Assembly (NCBI GenBank): GCA_035545275.1
Contig: DASZYT010000016.1
Span: forward strand, 1 to 22,298
DNA length: 22,298 nucleotides
Reading direction: 5' to 3'
Origin: DASZYT01 sp035545275
GTDB taxonomy: Bacteria; Patescibacteriota; Saccharimonadia; Saccharimonadales; UBA4665
Shown: piece by piece, positions 20,134 through 22,298 of the stretch
How the letters are laid out: each line of letters starts with the position of its first letter
Position numbering within the stretch: position 1 is the stretch's first letter
Position numbers and translations under genes: made by a program
Notes under the pieces: model-generated
Seen by the model: only the letters and a program-made list of their open reading frames with translations
What the model was told of the DNA's origin: nothing
Databases searched by the model: none

Positions 20134-20170
20134 TTGACACATCACTACTAGGGGCGTAAAACGAGTAGTG
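20134..20170 (+). promoter_or_regulatory. Promoter with embedded CACTACT/AGTAGTG operator
   Basis: TTGACA at 20134-20139, 17-bp spacer, weak TAAAAC at 20157-20162. CACTACT (20143-20149) and AGTAGTG (20164-20170) are perfect inverted repeats with centres 21 bp apart, two helical turns. They cover the spacer and the start point, a typical repressor layout. Confidence 0.55.
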
Positions 20171-20236
20171 GAAAAGTAAATAAACATCTAGGGTTACGCT
20201 GTGAGCGTGTTTCTGGGTGTAGAAAGGAATAGAGAA

Positions 20237-20482
20237 GTGGCAAATTTTTTTGCATTCGAGAACCAGCGGAATCTCGGTGATGTTCGAGCTTTCGAGCTAG
20301 AAGCACGGCGACGTATTGAGGAAGATCAGGCGCGTGCTGCAGCAGAAGCGCGAGAGCAAAGCCTGCGCCTTGCTATGGAGCAGGGTGCTGATGTAGTTTC
20401 TGTGACTTCGCAGGTGGTGGAACTCGATACCACTGTGCCCTCACAAGCTCACGTTCGTGTTTTATCCCCCGAAGCGGTTTGA
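20237..20482 (+). CDS. Small helical protein, unknown
   Basis: 81 residues from the GTG at 20237, which has GAAAGGA at 8-nt spacing; a GTG at 20201 in the same frame would add 12 residues but has no ribosome site. The centre (ARRRIEEDQARAAAEAREQSLRLAMEQ) should be a long charged helix. The tail VVSVTSQVVELDTT...VRVLSPEAV looks like beta strands. No recognised domain, no membrane segment. The operator-bearing promoter suggests regulated expression. A terminator follows within 30 bp, so it is monocistronic. Confidence 0.6.
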   Translation: MANFFAFENQRNLGDVRAFELEARRRIEEDQARAAAEAREQSLRLAMEQGADVVSVTSQVVELDTTVPSQAHVRVLSPEAV

Positions 20483-20508
20483 TATATCGTCAAACTGCTT
20501 TATGTAGG

Positions 20509-20533
20509 AAAGACCGCGGAAGCGGCCTTTTTT
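20509..20533 (+). terminator. Intrinsic terminator after the small helical gene
   Basis: CCGC-GGAA-GCGG (20514-20525) with flanking AAAGA and a CCTTTTTT run. It lies just before the convergent small membrane gene. Confidence 0.75.
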
Positions 20534-20538
20534 ATTCG

Positions 20539-20712
20539 TTACATTCCCATGGACTGGGCAGCTTTATAGCCCACCCAAATGCCTGCCAGCGAGCCAACGG
20601 TGCCCAGCAGCAAGCTCCAGCCACCTAGCCAGTTGCCGTGGTCCATCAGCGCGCCCAGCCAGCTGCCCAACGTGCCGACAACCGTAATGCCTATAAGAAT
20701 CATAAGCTTCAT
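20539..20712 (-). CDS. 57-residue two-helix membrane protein
   Basis: Reads MKLMILIGITVVGTLGSWLG... and ends KAAQSMGM. Two hydrophobic helices (about 3-21 and 30-50) are joined by a short loop MDHGNWLGG. Glycines recur in small-xxx-small patterns, suggesting helix packing or oligomerisation. TGCTACACT ends 6 nt before the ATG on the minus strand, so it should be leaderless. It has no homologue I recognise. It sits 26 bp downstream of dprA but has its own promoter. Confidence 0.65.
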   Translation of the reverse strand: MKLMILIGITVVGTLGSWLGALMDHGNWLGGWSLLLGTVGSLAGIWVGYKAAQSMGM

Positions 20713-20718
20713 ATCCAC

Positions 20719-20727
20719 AGTGTAGCA
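20719..20727 (-). promoter_or_regulatory. Extended -10 promoter of the 57-residue protein
   Basis: Minus strand TGcTACACT (20727 to 20719), 6 nt before the ATG at 20712. It overlaps the region just after the dprA stop. Confidence 0.6.
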
Positions 20728-20738
20728 CGCTTAGGCTG

Positions 20739-21620
20739 TCACCGTGTCCACTGATTAGCGCCTAGGGAGCGGATTTTGCCCGTAATTTCGAGCATGGTGA
20801 GCGTCTGGTTAAACTCGGTCACCGGCAGCTCGCTACGGCGTTGCAGTTCTTCACCGTCTGCTACGCCGCTGGCTATAAGGTCCAACACGACTTGCTCCGC
20901 CTCGTTGCTGCCCTGCACCGCTATGCCATTCTGGGCTTTGTCCTCGAGACCGAGAGCGTGCAAGACGTCGAGAGATGACGTCACAGGCGTCGCACCGGCC
21001 TTCAGTAGGTTGTTGGTACCTTCCGACATCTCGCTGGTAATATTGCCCGGCACGGCCAGCACATCTTTGCCCTGCTCTAGTGCAAAGCGGGCCGTGTGCA
21101 GTGAGCCGCTCTTGAGGGCTGCTTCGGTAATGAGTACCGCATCGGCGAGTCCGGCAATGAGTCGGTTGCGCGCTACGAAGTTGGTCTTGTACACCTCAGA
21201 GTCTGGGGCGTACTCACTCACAAGTGCCCCGCCCTGCTTTAGGATGTCGTGTGCCAGCTGCTGGTTGCTGGCAGGATAAATGTTCTGAAGGCTGGTGGGC
21301 AACACGGCTATGGCGCCGCCCCCGGCTTCGAGCGCGGCCTTGTGGGCAGCTGCGTCGACGCCAAACGCCAAGCCGCTGACAATAACAATGCCCTGCCGGG
21401 CCAGGTCGCCGGCTAGTTGTGCCGTTATGGCCTTGCCGTAAGGAGTAATTTTGCGGCTGCCTACGATGGCTACGCGAGGACGCTTTAGAAGCTCGGCTAG
21501 ATTATCCTGCCCAGCTACATACAGCTGAGGCGGGGCGCTCGGGATACGCCGAAGGGCGTCCGGAAACTCGCTATCAGATGAGGACAGGTTGGTAATATCG
21601 TTAATGGTAAAAATTGGCAT
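20739..21620 (-). CDS. dprA: DNA-processing protein DprA (Smf)
   Basis: 293 residues from the ATG at 21620; the frame extends upstream but that part runs into the divergent RNA promoter. DprA loads RecA onto incoming single-stranded DNA. Rossmann-fold signatures: VAIVGSRKITPYG (50-62), VSGLAFGVDAAAHKAAL (81-97), LPTSLQNIYPASN (107-119), FVARNRLIAGLADAVLITEA (148-167), SGSLHTARFALEQG, AVPGN and GTNNLLKAGA. The C-terminal 60 residues form a DML1-like winged helix. The N-terminal SAM-like domain is almost absent, so the protein is compact. It suggests competence or uptake of DNA. Confidence 0.95.
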   Translation of the reverse strand: MPIFTINDITNLSSSDSEFPDALRRIPSAPPQLYVAGQDNLAELLKRPRVAIVGSRKITPYGKAITAQLAGDLARQGIVIVSGLAFGVDAAAHKAALEAGGGAIAVLPTSLQNIYPASNQQLAHDILKQGGALVSEYAPDSEVYKTNFVARNRLIAGLADAVLITEAALKSGSLHTARFALEQGKDVLAVPGNITSEMSEGTNNLLKAGATPVTSSLDVLHALGLEDKAQNGIAVQGSNEAEQVVLDLIASGVADGEELQRRSELPVTEFNQTLTMLEITGKIRSLGANQWTR

Positions 21621-21644
21621 ATTTGTAAAAAATGTGAAAAAGTA

Positions 21645-21673
21645 TTGACGTAGCAACACATTTTTGCTAAAAT
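21645..21673 (+). promoter_or_regulatory. Strong promoter of the large structured RNA
   Basis: TTGACG at 21645-21650, 17-bp spacer ending TGC, TAAAAT at 21668-21673. Predicted start near 21680. It lies divergent from dprA. A GGTATCA/TGATACC palindrome (21685-21700) sits just after the start and may be an operator or the first hairpin. Confidence 0.8.
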
Positions 21674-21987
21674 GGCAACTCGTAGGTATCAAATGATACC
21701 TTCGCACCTTATATCCCCCATTCTAACAAATTGTTAGATTGTTTTAGAGCGGCAGGCTGAAAAGTTGTTACCCTCCACTTATCTCTTGCGATTCCCTTCG
21801 GGGAAAACGCTCTAAAACATACTAACCCCTTTAACTAGAAACGCGCTTCGGTGCGTTCCCGGTTACAGCGAGCCTAAAAGGTTCTGCCGTGAGGTGGAGA
21901 CACGGGTCTTTGAGTTTTTCGGACCAACGATGTTTCGCTCGGGTGGGTTGAAGGGTGGTAGGGCGTCAGGCTTGCCTGGTGCCCATT

Positions 21988-22028
21988 AAAAGGCCTACAG
22001 CGGTGCCCACCCCCTCTGTAGGCCTTTT
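21988..22028 (+). terminator. 13-bp terminator, right arm duplicated at 22136-22155
   Basis: AAAAGGCCTACAG (21988-22000) pairs perfectly with CTGTAGGCCTTTT (22016-22028). The 20 nt at 22012-22031 recur exactly at 22136-22155, so the single left arm could pair with either copy, giving a short or long RNA. Confidence 0.75.
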
Positions 22029-22135
22029 AATTATGAGCGGTGACCAGCCGCGTTCCGCGGCCCCAGAACTTTCATACTTTAGGCAGAGCCTAAAATCTGA
22101 AAGGTTCCCTTGCGAAGCCCCACTGGGGCTTCTCA

Positions 22136-22155
22136 CCCTCTGTAGGCCTTTTAAT
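22136..22155 (+). repeat. Second copy of the 20-nt terminator arm
   Basis: CCCTCTGTAGGCCTTTTAAT here is identical to 22012-22031, 124 bp apart. The DNA between the copies is not otherwise repeated. No adjacent left arm exists for this copy, so it depends on the one at 21988-22000. Confidence 0.8.
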
Positions 22156-22209
22156 GTCGTGGTGTACTTTTTGTCTGTAATATTTAATCGTTTCATGGTG
22201 GTGGAGCTG

Positions 22210-22218
22210 TGATAGCAT
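22210..22218 (+). promoter_or_regulatory. Extended -10 promoter of the last gene
   Basis: TGaTAGCAT ends 9 nt before the ATG at 22228, again predicting a leader of only a few bases. Confidence 0.45.
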
Positions 22219-22227
22219 AGAAAACTT

Positions 22228-22298
22228 ATGAGCATAGATAACTTAACTGATATGGATCGCCTTGCGGCTCGTATTCCGGCTCAGGCGTCTCCCGAACT
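22228..22298 (+). CDS. Start of an unidentified gene (cut by window end)
   Basis: Only 23 codons are visible, beginning MSIDNLTDMDRLAARIP. This is too short to assign a family. The frame is supported by the promoter spacing seen at other leaderless genes of this window. Confidence 0.45.
   Translation, partial: MSIDNLTDMDRLAARIPAQASPE

Larger units (their letters stand above)
21680..22155 (+). ncRNA. Large structured RNA of unknown class
   Basis: About 350-475 nt between a strong promoter and two possible terminator ends, with no plausible protein frame. Stems: GGTATCA/TGATACC, TCTAACA/TGTTAGA, an 11-bp GTTTTAGAGCG/CGCTCTAAAAC closing a multi-stem domain (21741-21818), TTCCC-TTCG-GGGAA, AACGCGC-TTCG-GTGCGTT (21840-21857), CCGTG/CACGG, and GGGCGTCAGGC/GCCTGGTGCCC (21961-21984). 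After the first terminator come CTTTCA+TTTAGGC/GCCTAAA+TGAAAG and GAAGCCCC-ACT-GGGGCTTC. Two UUCG tetraloops argue for a selected RNA. I find no hallmark of RNase P, tmRNA, 6S or SRP RNA. Confidence 0.7.

Noticed and set aside
21741..21752. GTTTTAGAGC resembling a type II CRISPR repeat/tracrRNA start
   Set aside because: No repeats or spacers and no cas genes; the sequence is one arm of an 11-bp stem (partner 21808-21818).

Overview
The window (about 22.3 kb, close to half GC) looks like the chromosome of a streamlined Patescibacteria/CPR bacterium, most likely Saccharibacteria (TM7). This is inference. It rests on the compact division/cell-wall cluster, a FemX-type peptidyltransferase inside it, a sigma-region-4/HARE-HTH fusion protein, a TopA with zinc-free C-terminal repeats, very short intergenic gaps and many apparently leaderless genes. 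UGA is used as a stop and UGG as Trp, so the code looks standard.

Layout. 1-2388: tail of a metallo-beta-lactamase-fold hydrolase, an aldo/keto reductase and a GH1 beta-glycosidase. 2437-3291: two small membrane/secreted proteins, one with a LysM-like segment, closed by a terminator. 3370-12991: division and cell-wall (dcw) cluster mraZ - rsmH - ftsL-like - ftsI, then femX convergent with ftsI, then mraY - ftsW - murG - ftsQ. murC-F, ddl, ftsA and ftsZ are not in the window. The mraZ-rsmH and rsmH-ftsL gaps hold strongly folded leaders and CAAAA-rich tracts. 12992-13783: gene-poor, AT-rich DNA. 13784-15193: a sigma4/HARE-HTH protein and a small HTH protein. 15389-17460: an RNA-dense accessory stretch with two odd tRNA genes, four candidate small RNAs with their own terminators and an IS1595-family transposase. 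17463-21620: small anchored protein, topA, a small helical protein behind an operator-like promoter, a 57-residue two-helix membrane protein, and dprA. 21640-22155: a strong promoter driving a large, highly structured non-coding RNA, then the start of a new gene.

How it works together. MraZ probably represses its own promoter through GTGGGT boxes. RsmH methylates 16S rRNA. MraY and MurG make lipid I and II, FtsW and FtsI polymerise and cross-link septal peptidoglycan, FtsL/FtsQ scaffold the divisome, and FemX probably adds interpeptide-bridge residues. TopA and DprA serve DNA topology and uptake/recombination.

The least explained signals are: (i) a tRNA with a Leu-type long variable arm but a CCA (Trp) anticodon; (ii) a second tRNA with a broken anticodon stem whose anticodon-loop sequence is repeated, in antisense, in a tiny terminator-ended transcript next door; (iii) a terminator-hairpin RNA whose loop is complementary to the first tRNA's anticodon loop; (iv) a pseudoknotted RNA beside it; (v) the ~475-nt structured RNA with duplicated terminator arms; and (vi) a recurring promoter layout in which TGnTAnnnT ends 6-10 nt before the start codon, predicting leaderless mRNAs.
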